DNA from: an uncultured bacterium
GTDB taxonomy: Bacteria; Oederibacteriota; PGYV01; Palsa-1178
Length of the DNA stretch: 64,000 bases
Assembly: GCA_937889595.1 (NCBI GenBank)
Contig: CALAOR010000077.1
Span: 149,882-213,881, forward strand
Reading direction: 5' to 3'
Below are positions 16,807-25,232 of the stretch, one piece after another. Under the pieces are notes generated by a model that was given only the letters and a program-made list of their open reading frames with translations, did no database searches and was not told the DNA's origin. Each line of letters opens with the position of its first letter. Position 1 is the stretch's first letter. The position numbers were made by a program, and so were the translations under genes.

Positions 16807-16835
16807 ATTATATCTTTAAATTATTATAAAAGCAA
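16807..16835 (-). promoter_or_regulatory. promoter of the thi operon
   Basis: Minus strand: -35 TTGCTT (16830-16835), 17-base spacer, -10 TATAAT (16807-16812); transcription should begin a few bases before the TPP aptamer. Confidence 0.7.
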
Positions 16836-16877
16836 TACTCATCTTAATAATACGCGGTTTATTTAAAAACAAAGGCC

Positions 16878-16912
16878 CGCGTGCGGGTGGCGCAGCGCGC
16901 CACCCGCACGCG
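16878..16912 (-). terminator. very stable hairpin ending the bio operon
   Basis: A 16-bp perfect stem (16878-16893 with 16897-16912) and 3-base loop that begins right at the bioA stop codon. On the minus strand it is followed by GGCCTTTGTTTTTAAA, so the T-run is offset by a few bases. It resembles the GC-rich palindromes seen elsewhere in the window and could be one of them used as a terminator. Confidence 0.65.
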
Positions 16913-18214
16913 TCATTTCAGAGAATACTTTAAGACCGCGAACATCTCTTTTATCTCTCTTTCACTTGCCGTTAAAGGCGGCCAAACGTACAGAACCGGC
17001 CCAAGCGGCCTTATAAAAACTCCCATGTCCCTCGCTTTTTGCGCCGCAGCTTTTGCCCTTTTAGCTCCGCCGTCTTTTTCCGATATGTGCGTCATGGCTA
17101 TCATGCCCATGGTGTTGAAGAAAGGCTTTTCAAACATACCACAGAGGGACTCCATCTCATTCTTCATAAGCCTGATCTTTGGCTTTATGGCTTCCATTAT
17201 ATCCAGTTCTTTATACAGTCTTACCGCGGCTAAAGCCGCGGCCGCTGTTATGGGGTTGCCTGAGAATGTATGGCCGTAAAAAAACGTCTTTCCTTTCCTG
17301 AAGCTGTCATAGATCCTGTCGTTCACAATGGACGCGCTCATGGGCATGTAACCGCCTGTCATGCCTTTTCCCACGGTCATGATATCCGGGCTTATACCCG
17401 CTTTATTGCAGGCAAACATCTCCCCTGTCCTGCCGAACCCGACCGCTATCTCGTCGGCTATCAGTATAAGGCCGTATTTTTCGCAGAGCTTTTTGAGCTT
17501 CCTTAAGTACTCTTCCGGGTATATGCGCGCGCCGGCCGCCCCCTGGCACAAAGGCTCCACAATGACCGCGGCGGTTTGGGCGTGCTTTGCCTTTATTATT
17601 TTTTCCATGGATCCAAAACACTCGATTGAACAGTCCGCCGGTTTTTTGCCGTGTTTGCACACGGCGCAATGCGGTGATTCTGCCGCGTTGTTTTTCCCGA
17701 CGGCGCCCTTAAGTTCCCTGTGAAATTCCTCCACAAAACCCACGCCCACGGCGCCGAGCGTGTCGCCGTGGTAACCGTCCTTTAAACATATAAATTTCTT
17801 TCTCTTTTTTTCACCCTGGTTTTCCCAGTACTGCAGCGCCATCCTAAGCGAGGCTTCCACGGCGGAAGCGCCGTCCCCGCAAAAAAACGAATGTTTAAGC
17901 CCCGGCGGGGCGATCCTTGCCAGTTCTTCCGCGAGCAGCGCTGTTTTTTCGTGCGTTTGCCCCGCGAGTATTACATGCTGTAGTTTGCCGCTTTGCTCTT
18001 TTATCGCGTTAATTATCGAAGACTGGGAATGACCCAGATTTACGCACCACCATGAGGCTATGGCGTCGAGGTATTTTTTTCCGTTAACATCATAAAAATA
18101 TGAGCCCTTCGCGCGCGCTATGACCGGAAAATCCGATTTTTCAAAAGCGTCTGTGTCCGTATAGGGGTGCCAAACATGTTTTAAGTCCGCTGATTTTATC
18201 CTATCCCTGTCCAT
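16913..18214 (-). CDS. bioA: adenosylmethionine-8-amino-7-oxononanoate aminotransferase
   Basis: 433 residues from the ATG at 18214 (AGGGG upstream; the track-length alternative begins nine codons earlier). PLP enzyme making diaminopelargonate from KAPA. Substrate motif WHPYTD (15-20), Tyr148 (DGYHG), Asp254 (IADEIAVGFGRTG) and the PLP lysine Lys283 (VGKGMTGGYMP) are all present. An internal insertion carries four cysteines (Cys183, Cys186, Cys195, Cys199: CAVC...CSIEC), a possible metal or structural knuckle. It overlaps bioD by 14 bases. Last gene of the bio operon. Confidence 0.95.
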   Translation of the reverse strand: MDRDRIKSADLKHVWHPYTDTDAFEKSDFPVIARAKGSYFYDVNGKKYLDAIASWWCVNLGHSQSSIINAIKEQSGKLQHVILAGQTHEKTALLAEELARIAPPGLKHSFFCGDGASAVEASLRMALQYWENQGEKKRKKFICLKDGYHGDTLGAVGVGFVEEFHRELKGAVGKNNAAESPHCAVCKHGKKPADCSIECFGSMEKIIKAKHAQTAAVIVEPLCQGAAGARIYPEEYLRKLKKLCEKYGLILIADEIAVGFGRTGEMFACNKAGISPDIMTVGKGMTGGYMPMSASIVNDRIYDSFRKGKTFFYGHTFSGNPITAAAALAAVRLYKELDIMEAIKPKIRLMKNEMESLCGMFEKPFFNTMGMIAMTHISEKDGGAKRAKAAAQKARDMGVFIRPLGPVLYVWPPLTASEREIKEMFAVLKYSLK

Positions 18215-18923
18215 GTCCCGCCCCTTTAACGAGCTGCTCAAGCCCGTTTAGCTTTTCAAACACTGCCAAAAGGTTCTTCATGTTTTTTACATGCGCTAAG
18301 GTTCCCAGGCAGCCGATGCCCGTGAACTCTTCTATCACCTTCGCGTTATCTTCCGTTATATGATCGCTCTTTTTGTCTGTTCCGATATTGAGCACAAACC
18401 CCGCTATCGCCAGATTCCTGTGTTTAAGGGCCTCAAGCGTAAGGCAGGTATGGTTGATTGTGCCCAGGCCGGCGTGAGCCACAACAATAATTGGCAGGCC
18501 CAGCGCCGCCATAAGGTCGATCATTGTAACCCTGTTTTTCCTGTCCACCGGCACCAGCACTCCCCCGGCGCCTTCCGCCAAAACCATGTCGTATTTTTCA
18601 AGGAGTTTTTTGGTCGAATCAATTATCACCGGTATGCAAGCCGGCGGTTTGTTGTCAAGTTCGCAGGCCAGGTGCGGGGAGCATGGTTTGGAAAACGCGA
18701 AAGGCTGCATGTATTTAAACAGGCTTTTTTCGGGTTTAAACCCCGATGCTTTGAATATACAGCTTAAATCCGGGGATATCCTGTTTTTGGCAGAGCCTGT
18801 CTGCACCGTTTTTAACGGCGCTGCATTTATGCCGGCCCTGCGCAGCAGGCTTAAAAAACCGGCTGTAAAAAACGTCTTGCCAACCCCTGTGCCCGTGCCT
18901 GTTATAAAAAATCCCTTTTTCAT
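18201..18923 (-). CDS. bioD: dethiobiotin synthetase
   Basis: 240 residues. ATP-dependent closure of the ureido ring from diaminopelargonate and CO2. The P-loop GTGTGVGKT (9-17), the Lys/Thr segment PLKTVQTG and the acidic loop EGAGGVLVPV are present. It overlaps bioC by four bases and bioA by 14, showing a tightly coupled operon. Confidence 0.95.
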   Translation of the reverse strand: MKKGFFITGTGTGVGKTFFTAGFLSLLRRAGINAAPLKTVQTGSAKNRISPDLSCIFKASGFKPEKSLFKYMQPFAFSKPCSPHLACELDNKPPACIPVIIDSTKKLLEKYDMVLAEGAGGVLVPVDRKNRVTMIDLMAALGLPIIVVAHAGLGTINHTCLTLEALKHRNLAIAGFVLNIGTDKKSDHITEDNAKVIEEFTGIGCLGTLAHVKNMKNLLAVFEKLNGLEQLVKGAGHGQG

Positions 18924-19669
18924 TTTGCCTTCCTTTTTTTGACGACAACCGTAAGCACCCTGTATGTCACCGGGTATTTACCTGTTGAATCCTTATAAAG
19001 CCTGCCGTATTCCTTTAGCCCCGCGCGCGTGAGTTTTTTTCCGCTTCCCGCGCCTTCCTTATAATTCGCCCCGATCTTTTTCAAGGACTTTACCGCCTCC
19101 ACGGGGCTGTCATAATATACCGTCATGTCCTCCACCAGCCGCACGACAGGCTTGGGCAGGGGCATTAAAAAACCGGTTTCGTCCGGAAAATCATAGAAAG
19201 CGCCTGACAATCCCGAGAGTTCCTTTAGCGAGCCTTTCACAGGGACGCAAAACGCGAAAAAACCCCCGGGCTTTACCCATGAGTAAAACGCCTTCATTGC
19301 CTTGGGTAAATCCCCGAGCCATTGAAAAGTGAAGTTTGACACAACAACGCTGAATTGCTCCCCCGGGTCGTATTCCTCCGCGTCAACACACAGGAATTTT
19401 GATCCCGGCCACTGCTGGGCGCACAGCCGTGTCATGCCTTCGGCAAAATCCAGGCCCGTGAGCTTTTCCGGTTTTAGTTTGGCCATTACCTTCCCGGTCA
19501 AAAACCCGGTGCCGCAGCCGATATCCAGCACTGTCTCGGCCTTTACCCCCGGCAGCATGGCCGCAAGCATGGACGCCGACTGTTCCTGTACCCTTGCCCA
19601 GCCCGAATACTGCTCCGCAGCGTTTGAAAAATTGCGGCGTATCTGGTGTTTTATGTTTTTTATGTCCAA
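18920..19669 (-). CDS. bioC: malonyl-ACP O-methyltransferase
   Basis: 249 residues. SAM-dependent methyltransferase that masks malonyl-ACP so that fatty acid synthesis can extend it to pimeloyl-ACP methyl ester. Motif I VLDIGCGTGFLTG and the N-terminal IRRNFSNAAEQYSGWARVQEQ are typical of BioC. The start is TTG at 19669, directly after the TAA of the upstream hydrolase gene (TAATTG junction); no ATG fits. It pairs functionally with the BioH-like gene next to it. Confidence 0.9.
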   Translation of the reverse strand: MDIKNIKHQIRRNFSNAAEQYSGWARVQEQSASMLAAMLPGVKAETVLDIGCGTGFLTGKVMAKLKPEKLTGLDFAEGMTRLCAQQWPGSKFLCVDAEEYDPGEQFSVVVSNFTFQWLGDLPKAMKAFYSWVKPGGFFAFCVPVKGSLKELSGLSGAFYDFPDETGFLMPLPKPVVRLVEDMTVYYDSPVEAVKSLKKIGANYKEGAGSGKKLTRAGLKEYGRLYKDSTGKYPVTYRVLTVVVKKRKAK

Positions 19670-20347
19670 TTAAATACCGCCTATGGGATTTATGGCTTCA
19701 TGATCAAGTATGTACGGCAAATTATGGCCCGCGTCAAAACTTTTTAGAACGCTCCCGTTGATATGCCTGTGCATATGCTCGGCCTGTGAAAAAGGAATTA
19801 TCTTATCCTTTAAGCCGTGCATTATGACGGTGGGGGCTTTAACGCCCGAAAGCAGATTTCTTACGTCTGTTTTTTCCAGGTATTCAAGCCCTGCTGCCAG
19901 GTCAAGAACGGAAAACCCCCCGGCCGAAAGTAAAAACTCAGGCTCGCCTTCATGCCCCGGATTAAAACAGTTCTTAACAAACCCTTTGATCACAGCTTCC
20001 CTGTGTTTTTCAAGCCTCGCAGCCATGGCTTTAATGTCGCGTCCCGAGGCTCCGGTATAATCCGCGTCCGCAGTCATACGCGCTGTGCCGGATATAAGGA
20101 ATAGTTCTTCAACCAGTTCAGGCGCGCTTGTTGCGGCTTTTATAGCCGCCAGAACGCCCAGCGACCACGCGATAACCGTGATTTTCCTGCCCAGAGCTTT
20201 TATAAACGCCACCGCAAAATCAGGGTCTGTCACGCATTTTTCCCAAGGCAAATATAGAAACCCGCTGTTACCAGGTTTTGCCGAAATGTTCTTAAACGCA
20301 TCAGGCCCGCCTGCCCAGCCTGAAATAATGACAATATGTTTTTTCAA
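19670..20347 (-). CDS. bioH: BioH/BioG-like alpha/beta hydrolase (pimeloyl-ACP methyl ester esterase)
   Basis: About 225 residues from a TTG at 20347 that overlaps the bioF stop (TTGA); a longer frame up to 20503 runs inside bioF and is not credible. Alpha/beta hydrolase with nucleophile elbow IAWSLGV (Ser about 62), acid GLKDKIIP and His in DAGHNLPY. In this operon position, between bioF and bioC, it should cleave the methyl ester of pimeloyl-ACP. Sequence alone does not separate BioH from BioG or BioV types, so the symbol is by role. Confidence 0.8.
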   Translation of the reverse strand: MKKHIVIISGWAGGPDAFKNISAKPGNSGFLYLPWEKCVTDPDFAVAFIKALGRKITVIAWSLGVLAAIKAATSAPELVEELFLISGTARMTADADYTGASGRDIKAMAARLEKHREAVIKGFVKNCFNPGHEGEPEFLLSAGGFSVLDLAAGLEYLEKTDVRNLLSGVKAPTVIMHGLKDKIIPFSQAEHMHRHINGSVLKSFDAGHNLPYILDHEAINPIGGI

Positions 20348-21492
20348 ATCAGCCCGGCCTTTTGGGCGGCGCGCGCTATTTTTTCTGCCGCTGTTTTCAA
20401 AGCTTGCTTTGTGTGGCTTAGCGTGACTGAAAGCCTCAAGCGCGCCGTTCCCTTGGGTACGGTGGGCGGCCTGATGGCTTTGGCGTATATGCCTTCCTCC
20501 CACAGCAATTCCGCGGCCTTTACAGAGTGCCTATTGTCCCCTATCATGACCGGTATTATCTGGCTTGAGAATTCCGGCAGCTTAAGGCCGGCTCCCCTTA
20601 ATAATCCGTGAAAATACGATGAATTGTCCAGCAGTGAACTTCCAAGCTCTTTTTCTTCCCGTATTATTTCAAGTGCCTTAATGGCCCCGCCCAGACAGGC
20701 CGGAGGCAGCGCAGTGGAGAATATGAAGGAACGCGCCGAATTAATAAGGAGTTTTTTTACGGCCGAAGAACAAACCGCGAACCCGCCGTATCCGCCGAAA
20801 GCCTTGCTGAATGTGCCTGTTATGAGGTCAGGTTTTATATTTTTTTGCGCGCATAGACCAATTCCTTCGCCGAAAACCCCTATGGCATGCGCTTCGTCAA
20901 TGATTAAAAACGCCCCGTATTTATCCGAAAGTCCCTTTAACTTAATGACATCTGCCAGGTCTCCGTCCATGCTGAAAACAGAATCCGCTATTATAAAGCT
21001 GTTGCCAGCGCTTTTTTCAAGCATGCGTTCAAGTTCGCCCAGATCATTGTGCCTGTACCTTTTCCAGGCCGCGCCCGAAAGCATGACCCCGTCTATTATG
21101 CTGGCGTGGTCGAATTTGTCAAAATACACGGTGTCTCCCGCGCCTGCCAGCGCCGATATGACGCCTGTATTGGCCAGGAAGCCGCTGCCAAAAACTATTG
21201 CCTCTTCAAAACCGGCCCAGTCCGCGAGTTTTTTTTCAAGTTCTTCGTGCAGCGTGAGCGTGCCGCACATAAGGCGCGAGCCGCCCGAACCGCTGCCGAA
21301 TTTTTCCACGGCCGCAATGGCGGCTTTTTTCACCCTTGAGTCGTTTGCCAGGTCCAGATAATCATTGGATGAAAAATTAAGGTATTCCTTCCCGTCAAGT
21401 ACAAACCTCCCGCCTGAGCCTGGCAGGGTTATCAGCGTGCGGGTTAAGCCCTTTTCCTCTATATCCTTAAGCCTTGCCTCAAAATCCTTCAT
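20344..21492 (-). CDS. bioF: 8-amino-7-oxononanoate synthase
   Basis: 382 residues. PLP enzyme condensing pimeloyl thioester with alanine. Motifs: NYLDLANDSRVKKAA at the start, FDKFDHASIIDG, IIDEAHAIGVFGEGIG, and the PLP lysine in LITGTFSKAFGGYGGF. It overlaps bioB by four bases (ATGA) and the hydrolase gene by four. Confidence 0.95.
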   Translation of the reverse strand: MKDFEARLKDIEEKGLTRTLITLPGSGGRFVLDGKEYLNFSSNDYLDLANDSRVKKAAIAAVEKFGSGSGGSRLMCGTLTLHEELEKKLADWAGFEEAIVFGSGFLANTGVISALAGAGDTVYFDKFDHASIIDGVMLSGAAWKRYRHNDLGELERMLEKSAGNSFIIADSVFSMDGDLADVIKLKGLSDKYGAFLIIDEAHAIGVFGEGIGLCAQKNIKPDLITGTFSKAFGGYGGFAVCSSAVKKLLINSARSFIFSTALPPACLGGAIKALEIIREEKELGSSLLDNSSYFHGLLRGAGLKLPEFSSQIIPVMIGDNRHSVKAAELLWEEGIYAKAIRPPTVPKGTARLRLSVTLSHTKQALKTAAEKIARAAQKAGLI

Positions 21493-22475
21493 TCCACACC
21501 TTCAATTTCCGCGTTAAAACCCATCTCCCTAATCATGTCAAAGCCTTCGCCCGCTCCCTGTCCGCCTGTTGTCAGGTATCCCGATACAAAGATCGAATTA
21601 ACCGCGTAAAGCGCGAACCCCTGCATGGACTTCAGCCTGTATTCCCTGCCGCCCGCGGCGCGCAGGTCAGCGGACGGGTTTAAAAAGCGCGCCATGCACA
21701 GGACTTTAAGGCAGTAAAGCGGGGTAAGTTCATCGCCCATTTTTTCAAACGGCGTGCCCTTCACAGGGATGAAAAAATTGATCGGGATGGAATCCGGGTT
21801 TATTTTTTTAAGTTCCATGAACATATCAACCACTCCCTGTTTTCCCTCGCCCAGGCCTATGATACCGCCGGAACAGATCTCAAGCCCCGCTGCCCTGCAA
21901 ACCGATATATTATTGATGCGCTCGTCATATGTATGTGTGGAACAAATCTTTGGATAATATTCCCTGCTGGAATTTAAATTGTGGTTTATCCTGTCCAAGC
22001 CCGCGCTTTTAAGTTTGGCTGCCTGCCCGGGCGTTATAAAACCCATGGAACAACATATGCTTATTCCCGTTTCTTTTTTTATCATGGCTACGGATTGCGC
22101 GAGGGAGTCTATGAGCTTATCGTCATACTTTATGCTGCTTAGGGCCATGCAGTACCGGATCGCCCCGTTCTTTTTGGCAGCAATTGCGCCCGCCACAAGT
22201 TCGGCCGAGGGCTTTAAGCCGTATTCCTTTATATCCGCGCCCGATACTTTTGACTGGGTACAGTAGCCGCAGTCTTCGGTGCAAAGCCCACTTTTGGCGT
22301 TCATGAGCATCTGCACGTGCACAGTGTTGCCAAAATGTTTTTTTCTAACCGTATAGGCCGCATTTAACAGCTCCAGAACGGCTTCATTCGGGCAGTCAAG
22401 AACGCTCAAGGCTTCTTCCCGGGTAAGGTCTGAGCCTTTTAGTGATTTATTCATTATCAAAGCAATATCCGCCAT
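21489..22475 (-). CDS. bioB: biotin synthase
   Basis: 328 residues. Radical SAM enzyme inserting sulfur into dethiobiotin. The 4Fe-4S motif is CTEDCGYC (Cys65, Cys69, Cys72); further cysteines for the 2Fe-2S cluster are in SICCSMGFI and AAGLEICSGGIIGLGE, and the Arg in NPSADLRAAGGRE is kept. ATG with GGAGA upstream. First gene of the bioBFHCDA operon. Confidence 0.96.
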   Translation of the reverse strand: MADIALIMNKSLKGSDLTREEALSVLDCPNEAVLELLNAAYTVRKKHFGNTVHVQMLMNAKSGLCTEDCGYCTQSKVSGADIKEYGLKPSAELVAGAIAAKKNGAIRYCMALSSIKYDDKLIDSLAQSVAMIKKETGISICCSMGFITPGQAAKLKSAGLDRINHNLNSSREYYPKICSTHTYDERINNISVCRAAGLEICSGGIIGLGEGKQGVVDMFMELKKINPDSIPINFFIPVKGTPFEKMGDELTPLYCLKVLCMARFLNPSADLRAAGGREYRLKSMQGFALYAVNSIFVSGYLTTGGQGAGEGFDMIREMGFNAEIEGVE

Positions 22476-22535
22476 AAGTCTCCATTCATTTTATCCCTGA
22501 AAAAATGATTTAAGCCTGTAATTTTACCATTAATA

Positions 22536-22555
22536 TTTTTGTTTTAAAACAAAAA
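22536..22555. promoter_or_regulatory. 20-bp perfect palindrome upstream of bioB
   Basis: TTTTTGTTTT / AAAACAAAAA, centred 70 bases upstream of bioB. It may be an operator for a biotin regulator or a flexible promoter element. It does not match the usual BirA (TTGTAAACC-type) or BioR sites that I know. The rest of the 22476-22677 gap shows nothing else I can name. Confidence 0.35.
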
Positions 22556-22677
22556 AAAACTGAAGTGAACCCATCATTGGCTTTTAAGCCTTAGCGTATG
22601 ATTTTGTCCGAATTCTGAGGCCCCCCCCTATATATATTGATTGATTTTTTACGCAGGTATGGATCCACGGGGTCTAT

Positions 22678-24009
22678 TTACCGGCTCTGCTTTTTTTCAA
22701 TAATCCCAACCGGATTGGCCGCGGCATATATTCCCGCATTGAGTTCCTTTATGATCCCATGCTTTATATATATCGGCCTTACTATTTCCCTGAGTTTAGG
22801 CAGTTCCCTTGAAAAAACCAGCGCGCCTATTACGACTATGCACCCTCCCACTGTAACCGCTCTTGGGGCGCCTATAGCGCTCGCGAGGCTCCCGTAGATC
22901 AGGTTTCCGAAAGTAGACATGCCTGCGGTTAAGGACCAAAAACTCATGACCCTGCCCCTCTTATCCTCGTCGCTGATTGTCTGCAATATGGTATTGCTGG
23001 CGGCAATCATAACGACCATGCCCGCGCCGGAAAAAAACAGCACAAGCATGGCAACCGGCATCAAAGGTGTGAATGAAAAAACCGCCATTGCCGTACCGTA
23101 GAGGATGCCGGCCATATAAATATACCTGCCCAGTCCGAGTACGTTCTTGCGGGACGCCAGGTATACCGCGCCGCAGAGCGCTCCGGCTCCTATCGAAGAT
23201 ATTAGGAACCCCATGGTATGCGGCCCGCCGTGAAAAACATTCTTTGCAAATACCGGCATAAGGGTTACGTACGGCAATCCAATAAGGGTAACAAGACTCA
23301 TGTTCAGAAGGATGGACCGTATAGGCCGGAATCCGATGACATATTCAAAGCCCGTCTTTAGCCCGCTTAAAATCCTTTCATTTTTATGCGTCATGGCCCT
23401 GTCCCTGACCTTCATCTGGTTCAACGCGTAAATGACCGCTATGAAGCTCAATGCGTTCAGGGTAAAACACGCGCCTTCACCGACCAGGGCTATAAGTATG
23501 CCCGCGATAGCCGGGCCGATGAGCCTTGCAGAATTTACAAGCGCGGAATTCAATGAGATGGCGTTGCTTAAATCGTTATTGTCATCCACCATTTCCATCA
23601 TGAATGACTGCCTCGCCGGGACATCAAAACTGTTGATTATGCCCAGAAAAAGGCTGAGCCCGATAATGTGCCATGGCTGTACGGTATTTGTCATGACAAG
23701 GACCGCGATTATCGACGCCTGAATAAGGGCAAGCGACTGCGTGAACCTGAGTATGGTACGGCGCTTCCACCTGTCCGAAAGTACCCCGGCAAACGGTGAA
23801 AGCACAAATAACGGCAGAGTGGAACAAAATCCCACCACGCCGAGCAAAAACGCCGAGCCCGTCAGCCTGTAGACCAGCCAGCTCATTGCCGTGGACTGCA
23901 GCCATGTGCCGATGAGCGATATGCCCTGCCCCATAAAAAACAGCCTGAAATTCCTGTGTCTAAGCGCGCGAAACATCGCCGGCAGTTCAAATACTTTCTT
24001 TTTATCCAT
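22678..24009 (-). CDS. MFS transporter, EntS/MFS_3-like
   Basis: 443 residues from the ATG at 24009 (AAAGG seven bases upstream). About 12 membrane helices; motif A region is GVLSDRWKRRTILRF, and the N-terminal FRLFFMGQGISLIGTWLQSTAMSWLVYRLT is characteristic of the MFS_3 (EntS-like) exporters. It follows the metallohydrolase gene by 18 bases, so the two are co-transcribed. The substrate is unknown; siderophore or drug efflux are the common roles of the family. Confidence 0.87.
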   Translation of the reverse strand: MDKKKVFELPAMFRALRHRNFRLFFMGQGISLIGTWLQSTAMSWLVYRLTGSAFLLGVVGFCSTLPLFVLSPFAGVLSDRWKRRTILRFTQSLALIQASIIAVLVMTNTVQPWHIIGLSLFLGIINSFDVPARQSFMMEMVDDNNDLSNAISLNSALVNSARLIGPAIAGILIALVGEGACFTLNALSFIAVIYALNQMKVRDRAMTHKNERILSGLKTGFEYVIGFRPIRSILLNMSLVTLIGLPYVTLMPVFAKNVFHGGPHTMGFLISSIGAGALCGAVYLASRKNVLGLGRYIYMAGILYGTAMAVFSFTPLMPVAMLVLFFSGAGMVVMIAASNTILQTISDEDKRGRVMSFWSLTAGMSTFGNLIYGSLASAIGAPRAVTVGGCIVVIGALVFSRELPKLREIVRPIYIKHGIIKELNAGIYAAANPVGIIEKKQSR

Positions 24010-24027
24010 CAAATTACCTTTCATGGC

Positions 24028-24699
24028 TTATTTGAACAGTTCTCCGGCCTGGAAAGGTCTGCCGTGGCCCGGATATACTGTTTTTATGCCGAGCGCTTTT
24101 ATTTTTTCGATACTGTCCTTAAGCTGCGCCGCATTGTGCACTATGGGCGATATCACCGGTTTTTTATTGTTATTTAAAGTATCGCCGGCTATAAAATCGC
24201 CATCAGCCATGTGCACTCCCAACGAACCCGGGGTATGCCCAGGAATGAGCACTATCTTCGCGTCAACCCCGTAATCAGCCAGGCTAAAACCGTCTTCAAG
24301 CCGCACATCGGGAATAAAACGTTCGAAACCGTCTATCACCTTTTTAAATTTAGGCAGACGGAAAAGGGAAAATTGGAAGATTTTGCGGGTCAACGACTTT
24401 GAGCCCCTGTCCATAAGCATCTTTCCTGATTCCACCATGGGCGCATCATTCATATTCATCGCGGTTTTGACGGAAAATTTCCTACTCAAGTAAAGCGCGT
24501 TGCCCGAGTGGTCTATGTCGCCGTGCGTCATTATTATCAGCTTAAGCTTTCCCGGTACACAGCCGTTCTTTTCCAGTTCCCTATCCAATACCGCGCGCGA
24601 AAGGGATATCCCCGTGTCCACGAGTATAAACCCGTCCCCGGCCTTGATCAGGTAGCAATTCACCATGCCCGTTTTCAAAGGAACTATTTCATTTGCCAT
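24028..24699 (-). CDS. metallo-beta-lactamase-fold hydrolase
   Basis: 223 residues from the ATG at 24699 (GGAGG five bases upstream; the frame extends to a TTG inside that site). The metal motif THGDIDHSG is HxxxDH, with later ligands in IPGHTPGSLGVH, FIAGDTL and VYPGHGRP, so both metal sites look complete. The family covers glyoxalase II, quinolone-related and lactonase enzymes; none is favoured. Co-transcribed with the MFS exporter that follows. Confidence 0.88.
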   Translation of the reverse strand: MANEIVPLKTGMVNCYLIKAGDGFILVDTGISLSRAVLDRELEKNGCVPGKLKLIIMTHGDIDHSGNALYLSRKFSVKTAMNMNDAPMVESGKMLMDRGSKSLTRKIFQFSLFRLPKFKKVIDGFERFIPDVRLEDGFSLADYGVDAKIVLIPGHTPGSLGVHMADGDFIAGDTLNNNKKPVISPIVHNAAQLKDSIEKIKALGIKTVYPGHGRPFQAGELFK

Positions 24700-24901
24700 A
24701 AAAGCCTCCAAAAAAAATAATTTTATTTTGCTCCGTCAAAACCATAAGCAGGGATATTTTATCACGGCTTCCGTAAAATTCTATCTTTATTATATATCCG
24801 CGTTCAAAAATAACCGGGCCGTTTCAACATACAAACTTTTTTCAAAAGGAAAACATGGATTTAATTTGGGGGAGGCAGTCTTAAACTGATGCCTGACAAT
24901 T

Positions 24902-25124
24902 TTGTCATTGCGAGCCCTTCGACAAGCTCAGGGTGGTGAGCCAGTCGAACCAGAGCGAGATCCTCAGCGACGAAAGCCTGCCATGTACCCGAGCAAAGCG
25001 TGTGGTTCATGGCAATCTATGATCGTGACGCAGAACTTATCGGTGGAACTGAGATTTCCATGAAAGAACTCATGGACTATAGGCTTCGTCGGCATAAAAC
25101 AAGTGCGCCTTCTCGCAATGACAA
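24902..25124. repeat. MITE-like element with 13-bp terminal inverted repeats
   Basis: Ends TTGTCATTGCGAG (24902-24914) and CTCGCAATGACAA (25112-25124) are perfect inverted repeats enclosing 197 bases without a gene. Inside is a second palindrome-type unit, CCCTTCGACAAGCTCAGGG. This TGTCATTGCGAG type of end is familiar from dispersed non-autonomous repeats of many bacterial genomes. It occupies the 24700-25232 gap; the remaining 24700-24900 and 25125-25232 portions show nothing I can name. Confidence 0.75.
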
Positions 25125-25232
25125 TCTACTATTGATATATTTTCCAGCAGTAACCTAATACCTGCTATTCCCGCAGCAAGTTGCTGGGAATTTTAACCGC
25201 GTATGATTAAAAATCATATTGATTAAATTTTT

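Noticed and set aside
20348..20503. N-terminal extension of the BioH-like protein
   Set aside because: It is bioF sequence in another frame; the TTG at 20347 overlapping the bioF stop fits better.
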